Shown piece after piece: positions 1 through 5,723 of a DNA stretch of 5,723 bases. Location: the NCBI GenBank assembly GCA_964418755.1, contig CAYQNS010000233.1:1-5723 (forward strand), read 5' to 3'. This DNA is from 4572-123 sp964418755 (lineage in GTDB: Bacteria > Desulfobacterota > Desulfobacteria > Desulfobacterales > 4572-123). Within the stretch, counting starts at the first letter, position 1. Every line of letters starts with the position of its first letter. The position numbers and the translations under genes are program-made. The notes beneath the pieces are model-generated. The model had not been told where the DNA came from, made no database searches, and was given only the letters and a program-made list of their open reading frames with translations.

Positions 1-111
1 TGATGTGCTTCAAGGCAATGCTTCGACGTCACCGCAGACAATGATTGCCTGATTCGGCGAGACGGGGGTACTAATGGCGGTCACGCAAAAAAATTAAGAA
101 AAGCAATGGGC

Positions 112-120
112 AGGGAGGAA
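112..120 (+). promoter_or_regulatory. Shine-Dalgarno site of the secreted-protein gene
   Basis: AGGGAGGAA lies 5 nt before the ATG at 126. It is a near-ideal match to the anti-SD sequence at good spacing and fixes that start codon. It is the clearest SD site of the full-length genes in this window; several of the others have weak or badly spaced sites. Confidence 0.8.
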
Positions 121-125
121 TTCCT

Positions 126-740
126 ATGAAAAAAATTGTTTTTTTACTTTGCATATGTTTTTTAAATACCAATATGGCCCTGGCTGGAAATGTCCCTAAA
201 TCCATTGCAGGATTTACCCTTGGAGATTCTCTCAGCAAGTACAAGGGTACAATTGCCACGGACAGCACCATGTGCATTCGCTACCAAAATTACCTTAATG
301 AAGTCGAGGTTATCAACCTGCCGGGGTATAAGGTCGGGCTGATCTGTGTAGGCAACTGCGCAGACCCGGGTAAAATTATTCGCATTAAACTGAAGTACAG
401 AAATTCTTCCAAAAAATTTTATGAAAGGTTGTTAAAAGGGTACAGGATAAAATTTAGAGAACCCCATGAGTGGAAGGGGGATGCTTTTGGTGTCATTTAT
501 GCCTGGAAGTGGTCGTTTGCAGATGATCAAGGCAATAAAATCAGCCTGACCCTTCAGCACAACAGTCAAGATCATGAAATGAAAATGGGCAATTCCGTTA
601 AACTGACAATGACGTCTGCCATCGAAAAAGAAAAAGCCTGTTATGAATCTAAAAAACAGGGCGAATTGAAGGGGGGGCTTGAGCCATCCCAAAAGAACAT
701 GCAAGACACCCCGGACTGGGACATGTTGATCCCGCAATAG
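126..740 (+). CDS. Conserved secreted protein of unknown function
   Basis: This is a 204-residue protein with a classical Sec signal peptide: KK at the N-terminus, a hydrophobic core (residues 4-18) and an ALA|G cleavage site after residue 20. It is therefore probably periplasmic or extracellular. The mature part begins with an IAGFTLGDSLSKY segment (28-39), of the GF-LG-S type found at the start of many small periplasmic proteins. It has four cysteines (50, 74, 78, 172), with Cys74 and Cys78 in a CVGNC motif, so disulfides are possible. A basic/aromatic middle (KIIRIKLKYRNSS, EPHEWKGD, YAWKWSF) and the segment LTLQHNSQDHEMKMGNSVKLT look like conserved core. The last 25 residues are polar and probably disordered. 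From memory the pattern matches a hypothetical family of sulfate-reducing bacteria; I know no function. The start is set by the strong SD at 112-120. The next gene follows after 26 nt, so the two are probably co-transcribed. Confidence 0.85.
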   Translation: MKKIVFLLCICFLNTNMALAGNVPKSIAGFTLGDSLSKYKGTIATDSTMCIRYQNYLNEVEVINLPGYKVGLICVGNCADPGKIIRIKLKYRNSSKKFYERLLKGYRIKFREPHEWKGDAFGVIYAWKWSFADDQGNKISLTLQHNSQDHEMKMGNSVKLTMTSAIEKEKACYESKKQGELKGGLEPSQKNMQDTPDWDMLIPQ

Positions 741-766
741 AGACGGGAGGCCATGGAGACAAGGGG

Positions 767-1651
767 ATGGAGAGACAAGGTGCAGGAAGACTCAAGGGGG
801 ATCAAAGAATTGCCTGGAATGGCGTGAGCTTTACGACCCCTTTGGACTGGATACCGGTTATAATAGAAAAAACGTATCTCCTCTTTCAAAAAAACCGACA
901 CCCGGTAATGGAGATCAAGTGGTTCAGGGGGGCAAAACTTTCTGTGAAAGCATCTCTTGGACAGCTTACCGCCGGTTTTTCAACGGTATCAAGCCCGCCT
1001 GCCAAGATACAAACTCCCGTTGAATGGGAACCTTATCTCGGTGCTTTTGAGAGCCATGCGTTTTCATGGAATGATGGCACAAGGCAGGCACTGGGCCTTG
1101 TGCTGCGTTGCAAACATTGTCAGACAACGACATTGATTCAATTTTTTACACATGTCGCATCGTCCCCACTTTATGTCGGGAAACAGATTCTTGCTTCATT
1201 TCAAGACCATGCTTGTGACAACAGATGGTCATTATTTGATTTTGAAGCTCAATTGCCGAAGTCCTATGTCCTGGAGTCATTTTCCTTCCAGGCCGGACGC
1301 TTTGAACTGAACTACGCGTCGCCAGACAATAAGATTTCACTGTACCGGTTTGCCATGGCGCACGAAATCCTCAAAAACAAAACCCTTGAACAGATTGCTC
1401 ACGAGCTATCTCCTGTTAATACGTCTTCTTTAATTTTTGCAGATAATGCTATAAGGGTCTGCCGGTGGTATTCCAAAAAGCAAGGTTTTTGTTCAAAGCT
1501 TACCGCACGGCTAACTCGTAGACCTTTGTCTACGTGGGGCAGACTCCGGCATGATAGTACCAATGACAAACTGCTTGCAGTGCATGCATCTGGAAACATC
1601 CTTGATCCGCATGAACTCACAGGTATCAGTGTTAAATTTTGTATAACCTGA
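767..1651 (+). CDS. Uncharacterised protein with two related halves, likely partner of the PqqD-like protein
   Basis: This 294-residue protein has no signal peptide or membrane segment, so it is probably cytoplasmic. I do not recognise a named family. The N-terminal half opens with AWNGVSFTTPLDW (16-28), then a strand-rich stretch with YLLF and VMEIKW (46-51). A C-K-H-C pair (Cys115, Cys118) sits mid-protein. After ILASFQDH (141-148) a second half begins at WSLFDFEAQLPKSY (154-167), followed by an F--GRFEL strand and a helical IL-NKTLEQIAHEL segment. The two halves share the order F-----P--(W/Y), a strand pair, then a helix, which suggests an internal duplication. From memory, proteins of this layout occur beside PqqD-like genes in sulfate reducers; that link is inference. 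The ATG at 767 is the first usable in-frame start. Its SD is poor: GGGAGG at 745-750 is 16 nt away and AAGGGG abuts the start. An overlapping ATG at 753 in another frame gives only 24 codons. Confidence 0.75.
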   Translation: MERQGAGRLKGDQRIAWNGVSFTTPLDWIPVIIEKTYLLFQKNRHPVMEIKWFRGAKLSVKASLGQLTAGFSTVSSPPAKIQTPVEWEPYLGAFESHAFSWNDGTRQALGLVLRCKHCQTTTLIQFFTHVASSPLYVGKQILASFQDHACDNRWSLFDFEAQLPKSYVLESFSFQAGRFELNYASPDNKISLYRFAMAHEILKNKTLEQIAHELSPVNTSSLIFADNAIRVCRWYSKKQGFCSKLTARLTRRPLSTWGRLRHDSTNDKLLAVHASGNILDPHELTGISVKFCIT

Positions 1652-1661
1652 TTTTTTAGCC

Positions 1662-1689
1662 CTGAATTTATTGCATTTTGTGATAAAAT
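1662..1689 (+). promoter_or_regulatory. Candidate sigma-70-type promoter with extended -10
   Basis: TGATAAAAT at 1681-1689 matches an extended -10 element (TGnTAtAAT) at all but one position. A weak -35-like CTGAAT lies at 1662-1667 with a 16-nt spacer. It sits just after the stop of the preceding gene, in the AT-rich gap before the PqqD-like gene, so it could start a separate transcript with a leader of about 110 nt. This is a by-eye match only, and AT-rich DNA gives such matches by chance. Confidence 0.3.
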
Positions 1690-1749
1690 TTAGAGCGATC
1701 ATAGCAACGTATTGAAGTTGTTCTTTTTTCAATTCAACATTCAAAATTG

Positions 1750-1776
1750 TGTCTGAACGGACTTTCCATTCAGACA
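1750..1776 (+). promoter_or_regulatory. Hairpin in the leader of the PqqD-like gene
   Basis: TGTCTGAA (1750-1757) pairs perfectly with TTCAGACA (1769-1776). Inside, after one C-A mismatch, GGA (1759-1761) can pair with TCC (1765-1767) across a 3-nt CTT loop. There is no following T-run, so it is a poor intrinsic terminator in this orientation. It lies 31 nt before the ATG at 1808 and could be an operator (inverted repeat) or an mRNA leader structure. Which of these applies, if either, cannot be told from sequence. Confidence 0.35.
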
Positions 1777-1807
1777 ATAGGTAGGATTAAGCAAAAAAAT
1801 AACTACC

Positions 1808-2176
1808 ATGTTTAAAAAGAAACAACCACAGCTTACCAAGGCGGAAGCCCTGGCCCATATCCCGGCTAAAAACCCGGAGGTACAGGAATCCAGGCAGGGC
1901 GACTGTGTTCTGCTTAGTTATCCGCTGCCCGTCAGTCCTCTTGTGCGCGGAGTGGTTATATTTTTTTCAAGCAGGCCACCGGCTGCCTGCCCGAAAAAAC
2001 TTGAGCTTGATGCTATGGGGACCCATGTATGGGATTCTATTAACGGAAACCGGACGGTAGCTCAGCTTACGGAGGATTTTGCTGAAAAATTTGATATAAC
2101 ACACTCTGAGGCAGAGGTCTCGGTGGCGGCATTTTTACGGGATCTGGGCCGGCGAAGTCTGATTGCCATGCGATAG
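1808..2176 (+). CDS. PqqD-family (RiPP recognition element-like) protein
   Basis: This is a 122-residue protein. The C-terminal half (about 65-120) has the PqqD fold signature: LELDAMGTHVWDSINGNRTV (65-84), then FAEKFDITHSEAEVSVAAF and FLRDLGRRSLI. This is the usual L-x-x-x-G-x-x-(I/V)-W-x-x-I-x-G-x-(R/K)-(T/S) pattern followed by two helices. In PqqD and related RiPP recognition elements this domain binds a precursor peptide's leader and hands it to a modifying enzyme, often a radical SAM protein. The N-terminal 60 residues (LTKAEALAHIPAKNPEVQESR, then LLSYPLPVSPLVRG) are an extension absent from the roughly 90-residue classical PqqD. No radical SAM gene or obvious precursor is in the window, so calling it pqqD would be wrong. 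The SD is unusual: the only candidate, TAGGTAGGA (1778-1786), is 21 nt before the ATG, and no other start exists before the in-frame stop at 1778. Confidence 0.85.
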   Translation: MFKKKQPQLTKAEALAHIPAKNPEVQESRQGDCVLLSYPLPVSPLVRGVVIFFSSRPPAACPKKLELDAMGTHVWDSINGNRTVAQLTEDFAEKFDITHSEAEVSVAAFLRDLGRRSLIAMR

Positions 2177-2227
2177 CCTCATTGCTCACAGGGCCGGACA
2201 TCCGCAGATCAGGGGGGGTGACGATAT

Positions 2228-2287
2228 ATGAATATGTCAACTCCCGGACGGAAAAGGGAAGAAACAAGGGGGAGAAATGACTTTTGA
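2228..2287 (+). CDS. Possible 19-codon upstream mini-ORF overlapping the acyltransferase start
   Basis: An ATG at 2228 follows a G-rich SD-like run (AGGGGGGG, 2211-2218) at 9 nt. It encodes 19 residues (MNMSTPGRKREE..., rich in Arg and Glu) and stops at 2285-2287, overlapping the start of the acyltransferase gene by 11 nt in another frame. The peptide resembles nothing I know. If translated, its likely role is to bring ribosomes to the downstream start, whose own SD is very close to its ATG. It could equally be chance. Confidence 0.25.
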   Translation: MNMSTPGRKREETRGRNDF

Positions 2288-2840
2288 TCGCGCAACATTA
2301 AGTAAGGCACAACTTGATGAAGCATTAGCCCAGGCACGGCGGCGTCCCCATGGCGATATCCACAAGGGACAGCTGATTATCTCTCCTGAAGCCTTTGAAA
2401 CACAGGGAAGAGAAACCAATGTTTGTATTAGTCCCTTTTCCATCATTGATTGCACTGCATCAATCCATGTCGGCCCATGGTGCCTGATAGGGGCGCGCAG
2501 TCGAATCTATACCCATGAGCATATACACACAGGCAGACAGCCTATGCTGGAAGTCCAGGAGCAGCACGGCATCCTCTGGCAGGACAAATATATCGGCTCT
2601 GATGTATGGATTAATGACGGTGCCGTTGTCCTGTATCAGGTGACCCATATTCCCGATGGTGTTTTTTTAGGGGCCGGTGCCGTACTTACCAAAAACCCGG
2701 GCCCGTACGAAATATGGGCCGGAATTCCGGCACAAAAGATCGGCTCCCGCGAAGAGGCCACCGACAAAGATATTCTTGAGCTTTTGAGTAAAAAACGGTA
2801 TACTCTGCCCGAGTTTGATTCAAACTATTTTCGATATTAA
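2277..2840 (+). CDS. Left-handed beta-helix (hexapeptide repeat) acyltransferase
   Basis: This 187-residue protein resembles the WcaF/NodL/maltose-acetyltransferase group (COG0110). Hexapeptide repeats run from about 51 to 75 (ISPFSIIDCTASIHVGPWCLIGARSRI) in register with the beta-helix coils, and again from 106 to 155. The second block has VWINDGAVVL, IPDGVFLGAGAVLTKN and the terminal YEIWAGIPAQKI signature typical of these enzymes. Between them is a loop with THEHIH (79-84); one of these histidines is the likely catalytic base for acyl-CoA transfer to a sugar hydroxyl or amine. Family members work as trimers with active sites between subunits. The first 45 residues are a helical extension (LSKAQLDEALAQARRR). 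Next to three glycosyltransferases it most likely acetylates a glycan or its precursor; the substrate cannot be read from sequence. ATG 2277 is the only in-frame start after the stop at 2229. Its SD (AAGGGGGAG, 2266-2274) is only 2 nt away. Confidence 0.87.
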   Translation: MTFDRATLSKAQLDEALAQARRRPHGDIHKGQLIISPEAFETQGRETNVCISPFSIIDCTASIHVGPWCLIGARSRIYTHEHIHTGRQPMLEVQEQHGILWQDKYIGSDVWINDGAVVLYQVTHIPDGVFLGAGAVLTKNPGPYEIWAGIPAQKIGSREEATDKDILELLSKKRYTLPEFDSNYFRY

Positions 2841-2859
2841 ACGTGGAACAGACCCTTAG

Positions 2860-4047
2860 ATGGAAAAAAAGGCAACCTATAATATTTTGATGTATTCCCA
2901 TGACACTTATGGGTTGGGACATATCCGTCGAACCATGGCAATTGCCTCCCATTTATGCCGGGACAACGTTAATGTTCTGATCTTAACCGGTTCACCAATT
3001 GCCGGCCGTTTCTCCTTTCCTGAACGGGTCGATTTTGTCAGAATTCCGGGAATGATAAAAAAAACCAACCAGGAGTACCAGTCGCTTTCCGTTAAAATCC
3101 ATCCTGACCACGCCTTAAATATCCGGAAAAGCATCATAGCCGCCACAGTCAAAACCTTTAAACCGGATTTGTTTATTGTTGATAAAGAGCCACTTGGTCT
3201 TCGTAAAGAGGTGCTTCCCACACTGAAGTGGCTCAAAAAATACCTGCCCGGCACCCGATCAATTCTTGGCTTGCGAGATGTTATGGATGATGCCGAGACA
3301 GTGAAAAAAGATTGGCGCAACAAAGGCGTATATGGATACCTGGCTATCTTGTATGATGAAATTTGGATCTACGGCCGCCGGGCGCTGTATGATCCTGTCG
3401 TTGAGTACGATATCCCTGACAACGTAACAAAAAAAATAAAGTTTGTCGGCTACATTCCGCGTAAAATTCCAAATCTAAAGGTCGTTCAAAAGGTACGCCG
3501 TTATCACAAAGTTGTTGATAAACTGGTGGTTGTAACCACCGGCGGCGGCGGGGACGGATGCGAAGTCATGGATACGTTTCTTTCAATGCTGGAAGCACGG
3601 TCAGGCCTGCCGCCCTTCAAGTCGGTGCTCGTCACCGGGCCGTTCATGCCAAAGACCATGCGGCGCCAAATTGCCAACCGGGCAAAACCTTTTGGCATAC
3701 GGACCATGCCATTTTATCCCAGGATGGAAGAGCTTCTTGCTGCAGCCGACCTTGTTGTCAGTATGGGGGGGTATAACACCATGTGCGAACTTCTTACCCA
3801 GCAGACCCCGTCCATCATTGTTCCGAGGGATACTCCACGAAAAGAACAGTTGATTCGCGCAGTCGCCTTTCAGAAAAAGGGACTTGTCGAGTATGTTTCA
3901 TGGAAGGATCTGACCCCGGAGAACCTGCATACAAAAATGCTGCATATGTTACAAAACCCCGAGCCGTATAAACAGGCCATGAAGGAATTTCGGCTCACGG
4001 GGCTCGAATTTATGCTAAAACGGATCGAGGAATTCAAAAATGCATAG
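2860..4047 (+). CDS. MurG-like (GT-B fold) glycosyltransferase
   Basis: This 395-residue protein resembles predicted glycosyltransferases of the COG4671 type, related to MurG/GT28. The N-terminal domain opens with ILMYSHDTYGLGHIRRTMAIA (9-29); the GLGHIRR loop corresponds to the MurG glycine-rich acceptor/phosphate loop. The C-terminal nucleotide-sugar domain has VVTTGGGGDG (224-233), then VSMGGYNTMCELL (300-312), which is the donor-binding glycine loop plus helix, and PRDTPRKEQ (322-330). There is no signal peptide or transmembrane helix; it probably acts at the inner face of the membrane. Donor and acceptor are unknown. It starts 19 nt after the acyltransferase stop, with only a weak SD-like GTGGAA (2843-2848). 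Its 3' end overlaps the next glycosyltransferase by 8 nt. The first ATG is preferred over Met11 because residues 6-12 form the first Rossmann strand. Confidence 0.88.
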   Translation: MEKKATYNILMYSHDTYGLGHIRRTMAIASHLCRDNVNVLILTGSPIAGRFSFPERVDFVRIPGMIKKTNQEYQSLSVKIHPDHALNIRKSIIAATVKTFKPDLFIVDKEPLGLRKEVLPTLKWLKKYLPGTRSILGLRDVMDDAETVKKDWRNKGVYGYLAILYDEIWIYGRRALYDPVVEYDIPDNVTKKIKFVGYIPRKIPNLKVVQKVRRYHKVVDKLVVVTTGGGGDGCEVMDTFLSMLEARSGLPPFKSVLVTGPFMPKTMRRQIANRAKPFGIRTMPFYPRMEELLAAADLVVSMGGYNTMCELLTQQTPSIIVPRDTPRKEQLIRAVAFQKKGLVEYVSWKDLTPENLHTKMLHMLQNPEPYKQAMKEFRLTGLEFMLKRIEEFKNA

Positions 4048-5296
4048 TTCCACCGCCTCTAAACCTGTTCTGGGGATGGTCCTGAAAGGGTATCCCCGGA
4101 TTTCCGAAACTTTTATTTCTAATGAAATCCTGCTTCTGGAAAGGATGGGTATCGGCGTCCGGCTCTTTCCCATGCGCCACCCGCGTGAGGATTTTTGTCA
4201 TGCCAGTGTCAAGGAGATTCAGGCACGGGTCGACTATCTGCCAACCTATCTCTTATCGGACCTGCACATCCTTCTTTATCACAACATATTGCTGGCCTTG
4301 AAAAAACCATCTGCCTATGCCAAGGCCCTGGCCCTGACCGCAAAAAGGGTATTGCGAAAACGAAAAATAGCGACCCTGAAACATCTGCTGCAGGCCGGTT
4401 ACATGGTTAACCGTTTTCTTTTAAACAGTCCGGAAATAAAACATATCCATTCACATTTTGCCCACTCTCCAACTTCTGTTGCGATGTTTGCTGCCAGTCT
4501 CAGCGGCTTGCCCTTTAGCTTTACCGCCCATGCCAAAGATATTTACACCTCTGATCCTGCCCAGATTAGAGAAAAGATTGATCTGGCAAGTTTTGTGGTT
4601 ACCTGCACGCACTACAATAAGCAATACTTAACCCAAATAAGCCAGGGGTCAAAAACCGCTATCCATTGTGTATATCACGGCATTGATGTTAAGCTGTTCT
4701 CAGAAACCCATAGGGGAAACAGGGCAGCCAAAGAGCCTTATTCATTAATGACTGTGGCACGGATGACTGAAAAAAAAGGCCTCCCCACTGTTTATGCAGC
4801 CTTGAAAATTCTTCAGGATAAAGGGCTGGCATTTAACCACACCCTGGTGGGAGATGGTGATGACCGGGATGACATCCTGCAACTTATACAGCATCTCGGG
4901 TTGCAGAATAACTGCCGCTGGGCTGGAACGCAGACCCACAACGAAGTTTTGGAGCGTTTCAGAAAGTCGGATCTATTTATTCTTGGCTGCGAAATTGCCA
5001 AAAACGGTGACCGGGACGGTATACCGAATGTACTTGTTGAAAGTCTGGCTATGGAGGTTCCGGCGGTGGCAACAACCGTTTCCGGTGTTCCTGAAATACT
5101 TGAAAATAACACCACAGGACTCACAGTGCCACCGTCTGACCCGGAGCGCATGGCGGACGCCATTTTTACCTTGCTGACCAACGAGTCGCTCCGGGTGCGA
5201 GTCAAAAAGCGCGGCCGGCAAAAAGTTATTGATGAGTTTGACAATAAAAAACACATTGAGAAACTGGCTGAATTGTATCGGAAAGCCCTTGCTTAG
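4040..5296 (+). CDS. GT4-family glycosyltransferase, WcaL/AmsK-like
   Basis: This 418-residue protein is a full-length GT-B retaining glycosyltransferase resembling the colanic acid/amylovoran WcaL/AmsK group. N-terminal signatures are KGYPRISETFISNEI (16-30), HIHSHFAHSP (135-144) and FTAHAKDIY (161-169). The C-terminal half has HGID (213-216), VARMTEKKGL (239-248, Arg and Lys expected to contact the donor diphosphate), LVGDGDDRDDI (269-279), RDGIPNVLVESLAM (325-338) and SGVPEIL (348-354). In the last block the usual EX7E first glutamate is aspartate (Asp326), with Glu334 retained, as is common in this subfamily. It likely adds a hexose to a lipid-linked glycan at the cytoplasmic membrane. 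The start at 4040 overlaps the previous stop by 8 nt and has GAGG (4027-4030) at 9 nt, a coupled arrangement. Met13 is a less likely start. Confidence 0.9.
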   Translation: MHSSTASKPVLGMVLKGYPRISETFISNEILLLERMGIGVRLFPMRHPREDFCHASVKEIQARVDYLPTYLLSDLHILLYHNILLALKKPSAYAKALALTAKRVLRKRKIATLKHLLQAGYMVNRFLLNSPEIKHIHSHFAHSPTSVAMFAASLSGLPFSFTAHAKDIYTSDPAQIREKIDLASFVVTCTHYNKQYLTQISQGSKTAIHCVYHGIDVKLFSETHRGNRAAKEPYSLMTVARMTEKKGLPTVYAALKILQDKGLAFNHTLVGDGDDRDDILQLIQHLGLQNNCRWAGTQTHNEVLERFRKSDLFILGCEIAKNGDRDGIPNVLVESLAMEVPAVATTVSGVPEILENNTTGLTVPPSDPERMADAIFTLLTNESLRVRVKKRGRQKVIDEFDNKKHIEKLAELYRKALA

Positions 5297-5343
5297 AGGA
5301 AAAAGAGCGGGGGCAAAGCGATGGGATGAAGGTGTGAAACGGT

Positions 5344-5353
5344 GAGGGGAAGG
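5344..5353 (+). promoter_or_regulatory. Strong SD site in the gap before the last glycosyltransferase
   Basis: GAGGGGAAGG is a strong SD-like sequence, but the ATG it serves is at 5357, which opens a 14-codon mini-ORF, not the glycosyltransferase ATG at 5402. The region just before 5402 (5371-5401) is AT-rich and shows no SD of its own. Confidence 0.5.
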
Positions 5354-5356
5354 CTG

Positions 5357-5401
5357 ATGCCATTTGACGGTAAACCAAAAACCAAAAATTTTAGAACTTA
5401 A
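5357..5401 (+). CDS. Possible 14-codon coupling ORF ending directly before the next gene
   Basis: ATG 5357 sits behind GAGGGGAAGG and encodes a 14-residue basic peptide (MPFDGKPKTKNFRT). Its TAA (5399-5401) is followed without a gap by the ATG of the glycosyltransferase at 5402, in the same frame. A GTG at 5342 is also in frame. The lysine-rich middle comes from a tandem CCAAAAA repeat (5375-5388). The arrangement suggests that ribosomes loaded here restart at 5402. Alternatively, the stop may be a sequence error and the true protein may be longer, but the residues before the stop do not look like a GT4 N-terminus. Confidence 0.35.
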   Translation: MPFDGKPKTKNFRT

Positions 5402-5723
5402 ATGCGAATTGCTTTATACGCACCGTTTAAGCCTTTAGACCATCCCAACCCTTCCGGTGATCTCATTATCGCAAACGGTATTAAGGATTTCCTCGAAAAA
5501 CGTCACCACGAAGTTATCATCCCCAGCCGTCATAGAACCAGATGGATTTATTGGAAACCGCTCCGCTTCATGTCGACTTTTTCAGAGGTACACAAGGCCG
5601 GAAAAACCCTTAAGAACTTTGCTCCCGGCCTATGGCTCACCTATCATACCTATTACAAATCACCGGATCTTATCGGCCCCTATCTTTGTCGAAAATTTAA
5701 CCTGCCCTATGTGATATTTCAAG
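5402..5723 (+). CDS. GT4-type glycosyltransferase, N-terminal part (cut by window end)
   Basis: The first 107 residues are in the window; the gene continues past the right edge. The protein opens with MRIALYAPFKPLDHPNPSGD (1-20), a Rossmann strand followed by the glycine-containing loop typical of the N-terminus of GT4/GT1-type glycosyltransferases, and then LIIANGIKDFLEKRHHEVII, the first helix and second strand. Further on, LWLTYHTYYKSPDLIGPYLCRKFNLPYVIFQ fits the pattern 'x-PD-x-x-x-x-x-L', in which the text describes where a sugar-binding domain strand ends before PYV. The catalytic C-terminal domain is outside the window, so donor and linkage cannot be judged. An in-frame TAA lies immediately before the ATG, so this is the earliest possible ATG start. 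No SD precedes it; translation may depend on the upstream mini-ORF. It is probably the next enzyme of the same glycan pathway as the preceding GT4 gene. Confidence 0.8.
   Translation, partial: MRIALYAPFKPLDHPNPSGDLIIANGIKDFLEKRHHEVIIPSRHRTRWIYWKPLRFMSTFSEVHKAGKTLKNFAPGLWLTYHTYYKSPDLIGPYLCRKFNLPYVIFQ

Noticed and set aside
13..50. Inverted repeat AGGCAAT / ATTGCCT as a terminator
   Set aside because: The stem is 7 bp with a 24-nt loop and no T-run; such pairs are expected by chance in a window of this size.
2..52. Open reading to the left edge ending in TGA at 50-52, possible tail of an upstream gene
   Set aside because: Only 16 codons are visible with no recognisable sequence, and another + frame and a short minus-strand frame are equally open, so no call is justified.
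74..97. 7-codon ORF after GGGGG upstream of the secreted-protein gene
   Set aside because: It ends 28 nt before a gene with an excellent SD of its own, so there is no need for coupling and chance is the simpler explanation.
753..827. Alternative 24-codon ORF at the start of gene 2, with GGGAGG SD
   Set aside because: The SD is only 2 nt from the ATG and the peptide is featureless; the longer frame from 767 carries the conserved-looking protein.
1517..1534. Perfect 7-bp hairpin CGTAGAC-CTTT-GTCTACG near the 3' end of gene 2
   Set aside because: It lies within coding sequence with no T-run, and a rough expectation for 7-bp stems with short loops is about one or two per window.
2228..2287. The 19-codon ORF as a RiPP precursor peptide for the PqqD-like protein
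   Set aside because: The peptide is too short, has no leader/core layout, and overlaps the next gene; coupling or chance fits better.
4813..5256. Long minus-strand open frame (147 codons) opposite the GT4 gene
   Set aside because: The + strand carries clear GT4 motifs throughout; the antisense frame has a low-complexity Ser/Arg composition typical of a shadow frame.

Overview
The window looks like an exopolysaccharide or surface-glycan locus from a desulfobacterial chromosome (Desulfobacterota, most likely Desulfobacterales). That placement rests on the style of the first three proteins: a secreted protein, a protein carrying an AWNG-F-P-W signature, and a PqqD-like protein ending FLRDLGRRSLI. 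These resemble hypothetical proteins I associate with sulfate reducers. It is recall, not a database result. Everything recognisable is on the + strand; I see no RNA genes, mobile elements or CRISPR.

Layout. Positions 1-125 are a leader with no convincing gene. Gene 1 (126-740) encodes an exported protein of unknown function. Gene 2 (767-1651) follows after 26 nt and encodes an uncharacterised protein that appears to be built from two related halves. A 156-nt AT-rich gap (1652-1807) holds a possible extended -10 promoter and an imperfect hairpin. Gene 3 (1808-2176) is a PqqD-family protein. After 100 nt comes a left-handed beta-helix acyltransferase (2277-2840), then a MurG-like glycosyltransferase (2860-4047). 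A GT4 glycosyltransferase (4040-5296) overlaps that gene by 8 nt. After a 105-nt gap a second GT4-type glycosyltransferase begins at 5402 and runs off the right edge.

How they fit together. The acyltransferase and three glycosyltransferases would assemble and decorate a glycan, as in capsule or exopolysaccharide clusters. The odd part is the left half. A PqqD-like protein normally binds a peptide substrate for a radical SAM or other RiPP-modifying enzyme, but here its visible neighbours are the duplicated unknown protein and sugar enzymes. No radical SAM enzyme or convincing precursor peptide is visible. Either those partners lie outside the window, or this PqqD-like domain serves a different role linked to glycan production.

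Two of the glycan genes (2277 and 5402) sit directly downstream of, or overlap, very short ORFs with good Shine-Dalgarno sequences, suggesting translational coupling.
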